NCBI GenBank assembly: GCA_021234155.1
Contig: JAJEKV010000525.1
Span: 1-64,000 of the forward strand
Direction of reading: 5' to 3'
Length of the DNA: 64,000 nt
Source: Isoetes taiwanensis
Lineage: Eukaryota; Streptophyta; Lycopodiopsida; Isoetales; Isoetaceae
Within the stretch, counting starts at the first letter, position 1, and every line of letters starts with the position of its first letter. The position numbers were made by a program, and so were the translations under genes. Under the pieces are notes generated by a model. That model made no database searches and was not told the origin of the DNA. It was given only the letters and a program-made list of their open reading frames with translations. Shown here piece by piece: positions 47,428-58,350 of the stretch.

Positions 47428-47764
47428 CTAGTAAACGTGTGCCCGGCGTTGCCGGGCTAATGTCCTAGCATGTGTTTTTGCTCGGCCTTTAACGTCCATA
47501 TGTGCAATTTCGACAGCAGTGCATGTTGATAGTGGTTAGAATGGACATTGTTTGCTTTTAGGGTTTGTTTATACGATCTTTCTTTATCATACATCCTAGA
47601 GATGTATGGGTACAATTATCATACATCTTAGAGGTGTATGGTATAGTTAAACTCCTAGTGTGGTGGTGGTCTTGAAGGACCAACATGCGTCAGTCAATGT
47701 CATCAATCAATGGTACCACATATACCATACTTTTATCTATTGTCGTCAATCATCATTAATGTCA

Positions 47765-48050
47765 ATCATCATTAATAAGGATGTGTCTACATGTGATTGC
47801 AAATCAATAGGAAGGCACAAATTCATATGGCAAAACCTGTGGCAAACAATGGCATATGTTGTTGGACCACATACAATTATATTTGGCATCCATTGAACCA
47901 TATACAATTATATTAATGTGTTTGAATGTTACATGTAACTTCCTAGGGTGTGGCTACACATTAATGGCAAATTAATATGAAGGCACAAATTCATAGGGTA
48001 AACCTGTGGCTGACATGGCATACATTGGACTACATACAATTATAACCCAA
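47765..48050. repeat. ~165-bp tandem duplication
   Basis: Two diverged units with GAAGGCACAAATTCATA (about 47812 and 47974), AACCTGTGGC and CTACATACAATTATA-like words in the same order. Confidence 0.7.
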
Positions 48051-48397
48051 ACCTTGACTTGTTTACTGCGGAACTTTAAGTCTACAATCAAGCATGCTCT
48101 CATTGGGTGGATTCAGTTGCCATTACAAATCCAATGGAGCTCAGCTATTTGCTAGTCTACACTTGATGATTGTTCAATGAGGATCTCTCTTATGTGTAAA
48201 TAATCTAATAGTTACATTAATATAAAAGGGCAACATATAAGCATAGAGTTGCAGATGCCCCAAAATATGCCACCAAGTCTTAAAAAAAAGGTGTTGCCCC
48301 TCGGCATAACAAAAGGTAGATTAGATATTGGACAAATTTTATGCTCAAAATATTACATATAGCCACATTTGTGGTTGATGGGAGAAGAATAAAAATC

Positions 48398-49089
48398 ATA
48401 AGTGAAATCAGTACAACAAATTAGAATGTGCACTTGGTCGGTGGTTCAAACCCGGCCAGTGTATGTTTATATTTGGGAGTTGGTTACTGGGGTTATACGG
48501 CCATGATCCCCGACGTGGTAGAACTTGTGCCTATACGTGTCCTCCACTTTGGTTGCCTTGACCGGCAGTAGGATATTTCTAGCTAGTCTGTACAAGATGA
48601 TATTCTAGTGACAAGACTAGTCTAGCTGGACCAAAAATAAAAAATACAAAAATTTCCGTGACTTCCTAAGGCAGGAGATATCCTGCCTACAAAGTGTGCA
48701 TATATGGCTAAAGTTTTGCCCAACGGATGTGTGGTGAGTTGGTATAGGTATAGGCCAAAATAAAGTAATGCCAAAATAAATAAACATGTTGCACTTGGTC
48801 AAAAGATGATGATATATTTGGTTCAAACCATAAAGTACCTTACAACATGTATGTTTATATTTAGGGAGTTGGTTCTGGTAATGTTTGAGGTACCTTTTTG
48901 GTATTTTTATGTAGGCCCTAACATGGCCATGATCCCCCGAGCGTGGTAGAACTTGTGCCTATCGTGTCCCTCCACTTTGGTTGCCTTGACCGGTGATGGG
49001 ATATTTCTAGCTAGTCTGTACAAGATGATATTCTAGTGACAAGACTAGTCTAGCTGGACCAAAAATAAAAAAAACAATAAGTGAAATCA
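48398..49089 (+). mobile_element. SINE-like composite with 13-bp target duplication
   Basis: ATAAGTGAAATCA flanks the unit at 48398-48410 and 49077-49089. Inside, a ~215-280-bp sequence occurs twice (about 48429-48644 and 48792-49072): CACTTGGTC, a GGTTCAAACC word, TGCCTTGACCGG, CTAGCTAGTCTGTACAAGA, and an A-rich end CCAAAAATAAAAAA. In the first copy GGTTCAAACCC (48443-48453) fits the tRNA B-box consensus; an A box is not clear. The 3' A-rich end and target duplication fit LINE-mobilised SINEs. The unit is either a dimeric SINE or one copy nested beside another. Confidence 0.6.
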
Positions 49090-52000
49090 TAAGTTAAAAA
49101 GTTTTTGGGGGCGGGTGTCCTCTTTTTCCGCCCGGCCCGTGCGCCCGGTAACACTCCTTTTTCGACCAAAAGCGTGATTTTGAATCGGAAAAATATTTTT
49201 GAAGCAACACAACGTTTTTTTCTCCACCCACCGTTTTCTCACTCATTTCTTTCTTCACCGAATTTTTTCGTTGAGGACTTCCGCCATATACCGGTTTGAG
49301 AAAATAGATAAGCGTTGGGATCCTACACCGATCGAGGCCTCCGGAAGCGCCGGTATCTCGAAGCCGTGGTATATCATCCTCAATCTTCATTTTCTTGATG
49401 TTTAGGAATGAATCGCTTAGAGGAAGCTTAGTGCAAGGGCTTAGAAGCGGTGAGCGGATTATTTTTTTTTTTTTTTTACGTTTCAAACTCTACTATGCGT
49501 ATGTAGGTTTTGCTCAATTTGCGCCATAGTTGAGTCACAAGATGTATGTGGGTTTTTTCTCAATTTTGACTCATAGTTGGCGCAAAGATATTTTGCCAAT
49601 CGGATTCAAGGAGCAACGAGCAATTTTAGGTAGATTTCATTTTGGGTGTCTCGGTCTTGAGGTCTCTGTTTACATGTGCACGGTAACTCTTTGGATTTGT
49701 TCAAATGGGTCTCGATTTTTTGGATCAAATGTAGCATTGGGGAAGCATCATTAGTTGTAGCTCTCTCAAGATCAAGCCATGCAAAAGCGAGCTTACGTGT
49801 TTGCACTTTTACCGTGTAGTAGTCCTCCTTCATCGAAGTTTTATCACATTTCATATTCATACATTGGCATCCAGCGGCAGCTAATTTTGTAAAAGAGCGT
49901 GAGCTTTGTTTTTTCGTGTTTTTATGCTTTAGGTTATGTTAAACTAATTTCTTGGTTTGGAGTGTGTTCGAACTTTGGGCCGAAGTCTTTTGTGAATTGC
50001 ATTGTGGGACGAATGTGGATCTAAGTTCAAATATATTCTTCTTTGTGTCCGGATGTCAATATTCGCATTTAAGCGTCTTCAAAGCAAAGGTAAACTTTTC
50101 GATTTTTTGCTTCCTTTGTGGTCGACTTACGGGTTTGTGGCAGCCATTGATTTCGATTAATGATGTGGACATGATGTTTGTTGTAGGTGCGGCGGATATT
50201 TTAGATGTGGTCTTTTCGTGAGTGCGCTAGGTATATATAAGTTTGTTTAAGGCAAATCCTTGCTACTCCATAACGATCACGGGACTTGCAACATTTTCAG
50301 CGAAAAACTCTGAGAACCTTATTGGCGTTCTCTTGGTTCCAAAACCATCATTCTCGGTTGGTTACATGGACCGCAAAACATCAAACAAAGGTGAGAATGT
50401 CCATATATTTTTATTTTTCATAATTTTGTTCTTCGAGGAGGTTGGTTTGACATAAAGCAAGAGGATGACATGGAAATTTTAGTGATATGGCAGCAAACGC
50501 ATGCCTCCCCATATTGTTAGCTTCCAGGTTCAGATAGCGGGGCGGGAGCTTCATGTTTTTTCCCTTTAGGGTTCATTCTTTCAAGTTTTGCCTTTGCCTT
50601 CTCTTAACGTGTATTTTCTGGGCACAAAGCGGATGGAGGACATTTTCTTTCAAAACTGCAGAGAGTTAAGGAGCAAACAGCTAGGTCTGAGACAACGTAA
50701 CCAGTTGGTTTTTCTTCTGAAATTTAGAAACGTAGTAAGCATAACAGGAAGAGTGAGTATGCTATGTTCTTTCCTTTCCAGCAATAGAGTTAACGGATCT
50801 GGACCAGTCCATTTGTGTGGCAATACATATTATTGCATTATTGCAGCTCAACATTTTGGTCAGATCCAAGGGCATCATGATGAGCCCAATATTGTAATAC
50901 TTGCTGGAACATCCACTTCAAATGTCTCTTTATCTGTTAAGTAGAAAACATCATGCATCAGATATTTTTGTATACCTAAATGTGCTAGGCATAGAGCAAA
51001 TATTTGCAGGCCTTGCCAAACTCAAGTTTACATTCTAACCTACTTGCAAATGTTACAGCAGATCTTCCCCTGGCATAGCAAAGTTTTGAGCAAGGTGTTT
51101 GGTATGTTTCATCCATCTTCCTTTTCCCGCATCAAAACTCTTCCTTTGTATACAAACAAGTTGTCTCTGCATTGCTGGAGTAATTGGTTTCACGTTGTTA
51201 TCTCTAAGACTCTACATTCTAGATTGTTTATCCCTTCATTTTCTAAAACAGGAATGACATTTAATGTTAATTGATGATTCCACTACAGTAACGGGTTGTA
51301 GAGCATATTTTCTCCATCTATTGTTCCTTTGCCTGGCATTAGAATTTGCATGCAGATGTAAAGCACCCAAGTAATTGAAAGTAACTACAAATGATTCTAC
51401 CCCATCTCAACTTTTCACCGTTATCATTAGCAAGTTGGTTATTATTTGATATGCATGTTGGTTGTAGAGAAAATTTGCCTAATATTGCATATTCTGGCTT
51501 TACTAGCTGCCTTCTTTCACTATGTAGAATTATAGGTTTCCATGTCTTTTCTGCTCACATTGCGCTTACATTTTAGAAACTGTAAATAAATTTTGAAATG
51601 TAGACGATGTTTCAACTGTAAATATGTTGTCACAGCATCAGCATCACGAACTTTGAAGGTTCCAATTTTTGCAAATGAATCTACAAGGTGATATTCTAAG
51701 CAGCATTAGGTTCATGCATAAGATCTTCTGCCCCGTCCTCTAAGTATTTTATGTTTATAGAGAGATTTAACACCAAGAATTTTGTATTCTTTCTCTTTCA
51801 GTTGCATTTTTACGAAGGCAAGGAGGTAGAGAGTATGCTAAAGGACCATGTCAAGTATTTCTGCTAAGAAGGCAGAGATTCTGATGCATAACTTCTGGTA
51901 GTATTTGTGCTCCATAATCCCTGCAAAGAAGTTTCTATATTTAAGTGCATTATTTTTTCTCTTAATTGTTGCATTTTTTTGCAGTTATAGATGAGTTATA

Positions 52001-52901
52001 GTATATGAATGTGATGCAGAGAGATTCTTATTGATACATGCCTTCCAGCCATAGGAGATGTCATTTTTATAGTTCCCTCTAGGTAATGATTCGATTTTCT
52101 TGAAATAATTTGCCTGCAGGCATCAATTACTAGGGATGGAATGGTCAGAATAAAGTTTTTGCACTACATTGGAATACATGAAATCATGACATGAACTATC
52201 TTTGGCCCTACTTTAAACATGTTTCTGCAATTTATAACTGTTGCGGATCTTGAAACAAAGCATGTCACATTTAAATCCTGAAGTTTCAAGATCTTCTTAC
52301 ATCTAACATTACTGCTTAATAGTTCACGTAATAGCTCATTACAATTTGCTAATTAAAGAGACAAAAGTTATCTTATTTGGCTACTATTTATCTGACACAA
52401 GTTGGAGCCCTGGATACCAATGGGAAGAGCCAAAAAAGTGATACATAAGCCTTTCACATCCATAAAAAAAGGTAGGAGCATATAAGATTCTATTCCAGAA
52501 GGAGATGACAAAGCAGAAAGTATAGAAAGAAATACAATAACAGGTTGCGCGTTCACTCTGTTCGTCGGGATGCTTAAGATGTTGAGGATTACAGAATAGG
52601 GGCACATAGTGCATTGACAGTGAACTTATGGGTGCCGTGTTCTGCAAGCAGGCCATACTCAGGTCTTTCACTCAATCTCGAAAACTTTCTATTTGTAGCC
52701 ACATTGTTCACTAGATGATATTTATGTTTTGGGGCAACTTTTTAATAAGTAAAATGAAATGCTTCAGAGAGCTTGCTTTGAGCCAGGAGATTTTCGAACT
52801 TTATTAGCGATGTAGATGGCTTGCTTCAGAGCAACCAAGGGGTCATGCAATATCAGTTTTGCTTTCTATATGGTCCGAGAATTTTTGGCTGAAAAATTTT
52901 A
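49090..52901. other. Unassigned part of the 7.8-kb insertion
   Basis: No product recognised. The longest frames are a minus frame at 49094-49486 (130 codons, basic, no motif) and a plus frame at 50588-50944 (118 codons, no motif). T-rich introns and short exon-like frames around 49530-50950 suggest captured gene DNA, but I cannot identify it. Confidence 0.35.
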
Positions 52902-54693
52902 CGATTGAATTTTTTTTTTTTTTTTTTTTTTTTGATGGCAAGGTATTTTTATTTTTATTAATAATATGTAAAAATTACATTTATTCAGGCTCTATAATAG
53001 CCAGATAGCCTAACCGTGTCAGCCCAATGGCAAACCCAAGTGTGAAAATCAGGGAAGGTACCCCTTATGACAATCTGCCCCACAAAAGTGATCTTATGTT
53101 GCCCAAAGACGATACCCCTTCAAGCTCCTCTCAACGAAAATGCAAGCAAACTAGGCCAGAGTAGTGGAAGTTTCATCCCTCGCGTTAACTCGACATTAAA
53201 CACGCCTCTGACTCGGTAACTACTAGGAGAATCGAGCACATTTCCAATTACTTGTACCTCTGAGCTCCTACTCTCACTATCTTCGGATGTAAACAGACCA
53301 TGCCTATCCCATCGGGGTGGTCCACAAGCCACTATACTCACCCTGATTGCTTCCACGGGTTAACGTCTCTATTGTGCTCTTAGCGAAACTAGAAATGGCC
53401 TCAAGCCCCCCCTCTGGTTGAGCCGGAGTCCCACGCGAACTAACACGCTACGGTGGAGAACATGTGGTCCTCCCGTACCAATGCCTTCTTTAGATCACTT
53501 AACTGAATCAAACTGCTTTCAAGAATACTCTTTTCTGAAATCACACCTTCTTCCAGCTGGGATGGAAGAGGGCAACATAAAATCTTGTTCTCCTTTCCAA
53601 ACAACAACTGTTCCACCATTCAAATCAGTCCTGGGAAATCATAAGCAAAGGTAGAGCAGCCACACATATCGAAGGTCCACTACAACAGCAAGGCAACGTT
53701 TCAGGCTAAGGCACACTAATCTTGAGAAATCGGCTTTCTGCACATCTTTAAGTTAACTCCGGAAGATTTCATACAAAAAGTCTGCTCAAGAACTAGCATG
53801 CTACATATCCCAAGTCTTTTCCACCACTGGGCAAGCCACAAGCAAAAACAGTACCTAAGATGCCGGCCAAATAAGTCTTAAGCACTCATTCTCACTATAA
53901 CCAGCCTGTTAGCAGAATAGAATGAAATACCCCAAGCTGTAACTAGTGCAGTAGCAAAGCTAAGATAAAGGGGCCGCCCCATTCTACCTGTGTTTGCCCC
54001 AACCAATCTAACTGTAAAATCCGTGAGCTTGGAAAGTAGATCAAGTATTTTATGTTAAAAGAATGGAGAACTTTCCTCAATCAAGAAGTCTATTCCCCAT
54101 GTTTTAGACTGTAGCAAGGACACGAACTGGAAGAGATAAGCCTCAAAGATTAAACAACCACCACAGTTTCCATTAGTCTTGAACAGAAACCTTACACAAC
54201 TGCAGTGAGTGCAGTGTAAAACCGCAGTGAGTGCGGGCCAAAGTCCAGCAGATAATCAAACACAAAGCCTGAAACTATGGAAGAAGGTCATTCTCTGAGC
54301 TAAAATCAGAGCTCATGTACTCACCCGTCTGACGTTGCAGCCGGCCTCACGAACTTCAAGAGCTTGGTGACGCCTTAGATGATGTGAAGATCTCCGAGAA
54401 TCCCTGAGCTAAAGGTCGAGCAGCTTCCACTGAGTTGCAATGGCCACGGTTTACAGAGCAAGCCTGCCAGCGATTCTGAGAGCTCAAACAAAACACACCA
54501 GAGCTTAGATGGCATCTCCATAGCTCCAGAAAACAAATCATGAGGGTTTCGAACTACAAGCCTGGCCAAGAGGCCCTTCCAGCAAGCTCCCCTTCTGAAA
54601 CCTCACGAATCAGGGCGGCCGCCGAAGGCGGCTACCCTAGCCGCTCTGAAACCCTAAACATCGCGAAAATTTGATCACCCGATTGAATTTTTT
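52902..54693 (-). mobile_element. Poly(A) retroposon with 14-bp target duplication
   Basis: CGATTGAATTTTTT occurs at 52902-52915 and 54680-54693. A T run at 52911-52933 is the minus-strand poly(A) tail, preceded in that sense by AATAAAAATAAAAATACC. The body (about 1.75 kb) begins in minus sense GGTGATCAAATTTTCGCGAT, with a GC-rich 5' region containing GTAGCCGCC...GGCGGCCGCC (about 54610-54640). Short minus frames (53120-53356, 54356-54569) show no domain I know. It is a retroposed copy by LINE machinery: a non-autonomous LINE derivative or a processed pseudogene. Confidence 0.8.
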
Positions 54694-55150
54694 GTCTGCT
54701 ATTATGAATTGTTATTAGATGTTTTGATTGATGCATGTGTGTCATTGTAAAAAGAGTATTTTTGGAGGGACTCTTTCCCTTGGGTGCAACATTCACTCCT
54801 ATTTTCATTTTATGAACCTTGCCATCAACAAAGAAACAAAAAAATCATTGCCCCTGCATCTCTAGCTTCTCTCTTACACTAGAGGGTGAAACAAAAGTAA
54901 TTTTGTACTTTACAATCCTAGGGTTCTTGGATTCATTTAGAATCATATAGAACTTGCAATTTTACTTACTTGAAAGACGTAAAAATATGGAACTTCTAAC
55001 ACAATTTCTATTCGTAAAGGATTCAATTAACATGAAATTTCGTATTTACTACCAAGAACATCGCATTGACAACAATAAAGAAACGCAATTACAAGTCCCA
55101 AGTGTTAGAACCTAAAAAATGCTTTTCAAGGTTGGCGTGACAAAAATGTC
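54694..55150. other. Unassigned part of the 7.8-kb insertion
   Basis: No feature recognised between the retroposon and the right terminal repeat. Confidence 0.4.
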
Positions 55151-55269
55151 TATTTGAAATTATTTAAGCCTTTGCCTTCGAAAGTTGCACAAATGGATAT
55201 TAAAGGCCACATAATAGCACAAGTCAAGACATTAGCCCGGCAACGCCGGGCACACATTTACTATTTGTG

Positions 55270-55510
55270 ACTCGTCACCTCATTAGTCAGATTATTAGAC
55301 AACTAATTAGTCAAGCTAAACGTTAGTCTAAATGTCAGGTAATTCGTCAGATGCTTATTAGTCAGTATATTAGTCAGATTTTTCGTCAGATCTAAACGTC
55401 AGTTTGTTAGTCAGATCAAGCGTCATATTAATAGTCAAATACGCATTTGACAAACTATTTTAGACCCTCTGCCAATTTTTCTGACGTTTAGCTGTCATTC
55501 TCTTGTAGTG
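55270..55510. mobile_element. CACTA-like element, right part and terminus
   Basis: Ends in TCTTGTAGTG (55501-55510), which on the minus strand is CACTACAAGA, the classic CACTA terminus. Next to it are spaced TAGTCAG/CGTCAG words running back to the 98-bp duplicated segment (55270-55367). Confidence 0.6.
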
Positions 55511-56547
55511 AAACAAAATCATCTTATGTACATTATAATACCTTGTTGTAAAGTAGTCACTATGAACTATTGTCTACTACTTTTAATACACCATGTGCAC
55601 CAAAACGATCACCCCATCTAAAGCATGCAATCTATTATTAAGATCATCTATACCATATCTTTGCCATATGTACTCAGACTATAGAATACAAGACCAGCCT
55701 GTTATATAAATCGAATGAGTGCAATCTTATTCTAGAAGAGCAAGACCTATGGGCCAACACCATAAACAACGACCTACAACTATGCCAACACAGTTTTATA
55801 GCCTACACCTGAGGTGTATGCCTATGTTACTATCCCTAATACCAATGACACCCAGCCTTACATCAAAGTAAGACACAACCTGGCTACGAACATATAACTA
55901 GGCCAAGCCTTAAGCGATTTTAGCAAGCAACTACAGGTTAAGAAAAGTAAGTACAAGAAACTATTTTGCACATGAGTCTATCATTTAACAAAGCCTCCAA
56001 GCATAACCATAGACCAGACTACCACATGCCTAACAGCCCAAGACACTTGAGCATAAAGAGCATCTCTGTTCTAACAATAGAAAACATCAATTTGCATCAT
56101 TCAAAAACTTGCTATGAATCCATCCTTTCATGAAAATATCTAAATGGAGAACAAATATGGGCGTGACTTTTTCCAGCTACATATTGATAGCTTGATCTTT
56201 TCCAGCAACAAATGAATAGCATAGATTAAAAGCAATCTTATATTATAAATTTTTAGTGTAAGTGTTGGACCCAGCCCTAAATCCAAAGGCTGAGCTTTAG
56301 GGTTGAGATTTAATGGTTAAGATTTGGACAGCTAGGATTAGATGAGCAGAGGGCTCTAGCGATGGCTTAGGAAAAGGCCGCCGGATTCCTAAAAGAGGCC
56401 ACCATGGCTGCATGAACCGGGCTTTAGGGTTCGCGAGGGCAGCCTTCGACGAAAAGCAGAGGCATGAAGCTTGGGCATGGGCTTCTAAGACCGACAGAGG
56501 CACCATAGACAGCTTACATAATTTTTGGGCTTCAGTAGGCTGGCTGT
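55511..56547. other. Unassigned region
   Basis: No gene recognised. Minus frame 56297-56596 (99 codons) overlaps the tandem repeat that follows and shows no motif. Confidence 0.4.
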
Positions 56548-56631
56548 GCAGTGGTCCAATTGAGCAACACTGAAGTAAGAGCAGGCAGTGGTCCAATCGA
56601 GCAGCACTGAAGTAGGAGCAGGCAGTGATCC
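56548..56631. repeat. 37-bp tandem repeat
   Basis: GCAGTGGTCCAAT, GAGCA and CACTGAAGTA words repeat at 56548 and 56585, with a partial third unit at 56622. Confidence 0.85.
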
Positions 56632-57089
56632 GTATGTAGCATTTGCCATAATCTTTGGCTAGTTTATGCCTCTCTGAGATTGGTTTGGCTGGTTTATGTG
56701 ATCAGTAAGTAACTGTTAAGGGTTTGAGGAATTTTCGATCTACTAGCCAGTAGCCACACATGCCTTGTATCAACGTGGTGTATTCTGAGAGGAGTTGGGC
56801 ATTTTCAGTCAGCTCTAAGTTATTTTTTGCATCAGAGGCAATTTACGGAACCTTCGGTGCATTATAATGTGTAAAAATCCGGTCTGAGTAGCAAGACAAT
56901 TTGAACGTGATTGAGGTTGAATTTTTGAACGCTTTGTTGAATTCCGTCTTTAGCTGGCCAACATTGATAAGGAAATGGCTTTTATGATTTCTTCTGAAGA
57001 GCTGCTCTCATCAGGACATAAATGTGTCATGTTATAGCCATGTTAATGGTGGTATATTTTGAAATTTGAAATAGCATATTTTTGGTTGA
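56632..57089. other. Unassigned spacer
   Basis: No feature recognised upstream of the RING pseudogene. Parts could be eroded intron or coding sequence of that gene. Confidence 0.35.
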
Positions 57090-57372
57090 TCAACATGAAG
57101 ATGCCCAACTTCAAGATGCAAATGGGTTGATGGATTATGCAGGATTCAAAAGGTTAGAAAACGTTTTAAAGCGTATGCAACAGAATGTTAAAGGGGATTG
57201 CCCAGTTTCTTAGGAGGCAATGGCAATTGAAGCTGGAAACATTTCAGAGCCTATAGTATTTTGTATGGTATGTGGTGATAATGTACACAAAGATTGCTTT
57301 GAGAGATGGAGTAGGAGCAAGGGTTCAGGTATTGTTACATGTATTTATTGCAGAGCTGTTTGTAGTGTTTGA
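57090..57372 (+). pseudogene. RING-finger (ZSWIM2-like) pseudogene fragment
   Basis: The plus frame reads ...RLENVLKRMQQNVKGDCPV, then Ser and a TAG stop (57211-57213) where the second RING cysteine and next residue are expected. In the same frame it continues EPIVFCMVCGDNVHKDCF (C-x2-C-x4-H-x2-C) and VTCIYCRAV (C-x2-C), then stops at 57370-57372. This matches the RING of plant SWIM/RING E3 ubiquitin ligases (GDCPVC...C..CG.NVHKDCF.RW...VTC.YCRA). Seven of eight zinc ligands remain. A premature stop, a lost cysteine and loss of both flanking domains make it a pseudogene or captured exon. The family is a judgement from the motif. Confidence 0.65.
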
Positions 57373-57490
57373 CTCACACCTGTGCTCATTTTCTTTGTAT
57401 TGTAATACTGAGAATGAAATTTTTGCGAAGCTACCATCTACTGCATTACTTAGTAGTAAGGGCCAGAATCATATGTGATAGACATGCTCC

Positions 57491-57770
57491 AGATCTGTAT
57501 GGACTACCACTTTTATATTTTGAAGGTATTTTGTGCAGATCAAGCTTTCTTAAATTTTTTTCTTCTGAAATTTTCCTCAAATGGCCATATTACAGCTTGC
57601 TCAACTTTCTTACATTTTACATTTTACAGCTGGCAGCACACATGTGCAGATCTGTATGGACTTCCACTCTTCTGTTTTGAAGGTATTTTGTGCACGTCAA
57701 GCTTTCTTACATTTTTTTCTTCCGAATTTTTTCTTAAATGGTCATTTTCTCATAGCATTTTCTATTTACA
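57491..57770. repeat. 157-bp tandem duplication
   Basis: AGATCTGTATGGACT, TTTTGAAGGTATTTTGTGCA and TCAAGCTTTCTTA words repeat at 57491 and 57648 with a diverged stretch between. It may be a duplicated intron segment of the RING pseudogene. Confidence 0.8.
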
Positions 57771-57785
57771 TTATATGATGTAACT

Positions 57786-58034
57786 TACTACATGCTCTAT
57801 AATGCAGAAAGCAGCTTAAAATTGCCTAAACTGAGTAGTGTTGTCTCTAATTTTGTTTCAGCCTCAGAAGACGTAAAAATTTTGGCGAATATTTCTCAAA
57901 TGAGATTAGCAAATGTGGCGAAAGACCAAAAATCTCAAAGGATTTTTCAGTTTACAAGGCGAATCTTAATCAAGGGCTTGCATTCATGGCAGATGTTCCA
58001 AGGGATGGTACATTTGATGCAAAATAGTGTTTAG
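57786..58034 (+). pseudogene. Possible downstream exon of the RING pseudogene
   Basis: An 80-codon plus frame begins in a TAATGCAG context that could be a splice acceptor, and ends with ISQMRLANVAKDQKSQRIF and further basic residues. I do not recognise a domain. Position and strand fit a later exon of the preceding gene, but this is inference. Confidence 0.25.
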
Positions 58035-58187
58035 GCACATTTATCAATTGTAATTGCAATGTTTGAAATGTTTAGTTGAAGTAAATGTTAATCATTGTAC
58101 TTACATTACAAATGTAGTTATGAACACATAGTAGGATCAGGAGGGGATAGGGCCAAGGGGAGAAGGGTTAATAAAGTAATTCTTCCT

Positions 58188-58300
58188 GCTTCATTTTTTT
58201 CCCTAGATTGTTGTTGGGCAACATTGCCAAATGTATTTAGTTTCTGCTTCATTTTTTCCTTAGATTGTTGTTGGGCAACATTGTCAAATGTATTTAGTTT
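58188..58300. repeat. 56-bp tandem duplication
   Basis: CTGCTTCATTTTTT, AGATTGTTGTTGGGCAACAT and CAAATGTATTTAGTTTC words repeat at 58188 and 58244, immediately left of the Helitron end at 58317. Confidence 0.85.
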
Positions 58301-58316
58301 CAATTCTATAGGAATA

Positions 58317-58350
58317 CTAGAAAATTGCCCACCGTTGGTGGGCTTTCCAT
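58317..58350 (-). mobile_element. Helitron 3' terminus, minus strand
   Basis: In minus sense: GCCCACC-AAC-GGTGGGC hairpin (58327-58343), then AATTTT, then CTAG (58320-58317), followed by T. This is the Helitron 3' end rule (hairpin, short spacer, CTRR, insertion between A and T). The stem differs in sequence from the ends at 47.4 and 55.2 kb but shares the loop and layout. The element body should extend to the right; I could not find its 5' TC end. Confidence 0.65.

Larger units (their letters stand above)
47428..55269. mobile_element. 7.8-kb insertion with Helitron-type hairpin ends
   Basis: The left end on the minus strand reads GCCCGGC-AAC-GCCGGGC, then ACACGTTTA, then CTAG, followed by T: the hairpin plus CTRR|T layout of a Helitron 3' terminus. 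The right end on plus has the same hairpin (55235-55251), ACACATTTA, then CTAT. About 100 bp inside each end also match in inverted orientation (GGCCTTTAA, TCCAT, TGTGCAA words). The result is either an element with ~100-bp terminal inverted repeats or two Helitron 3' ends facing outward. Inside are a duplicated 165-bp segment, a SINE-like unit and a retroposon. I see no Rep/helicase. Confidence 0.6.

Noticed and set aside
48443..48453. tRNA gene suggested by GGTTCAAACCC
   Set aside because: No acceptor stem, anticodon arm or clear A box around it. It is treated as a SINE B box.
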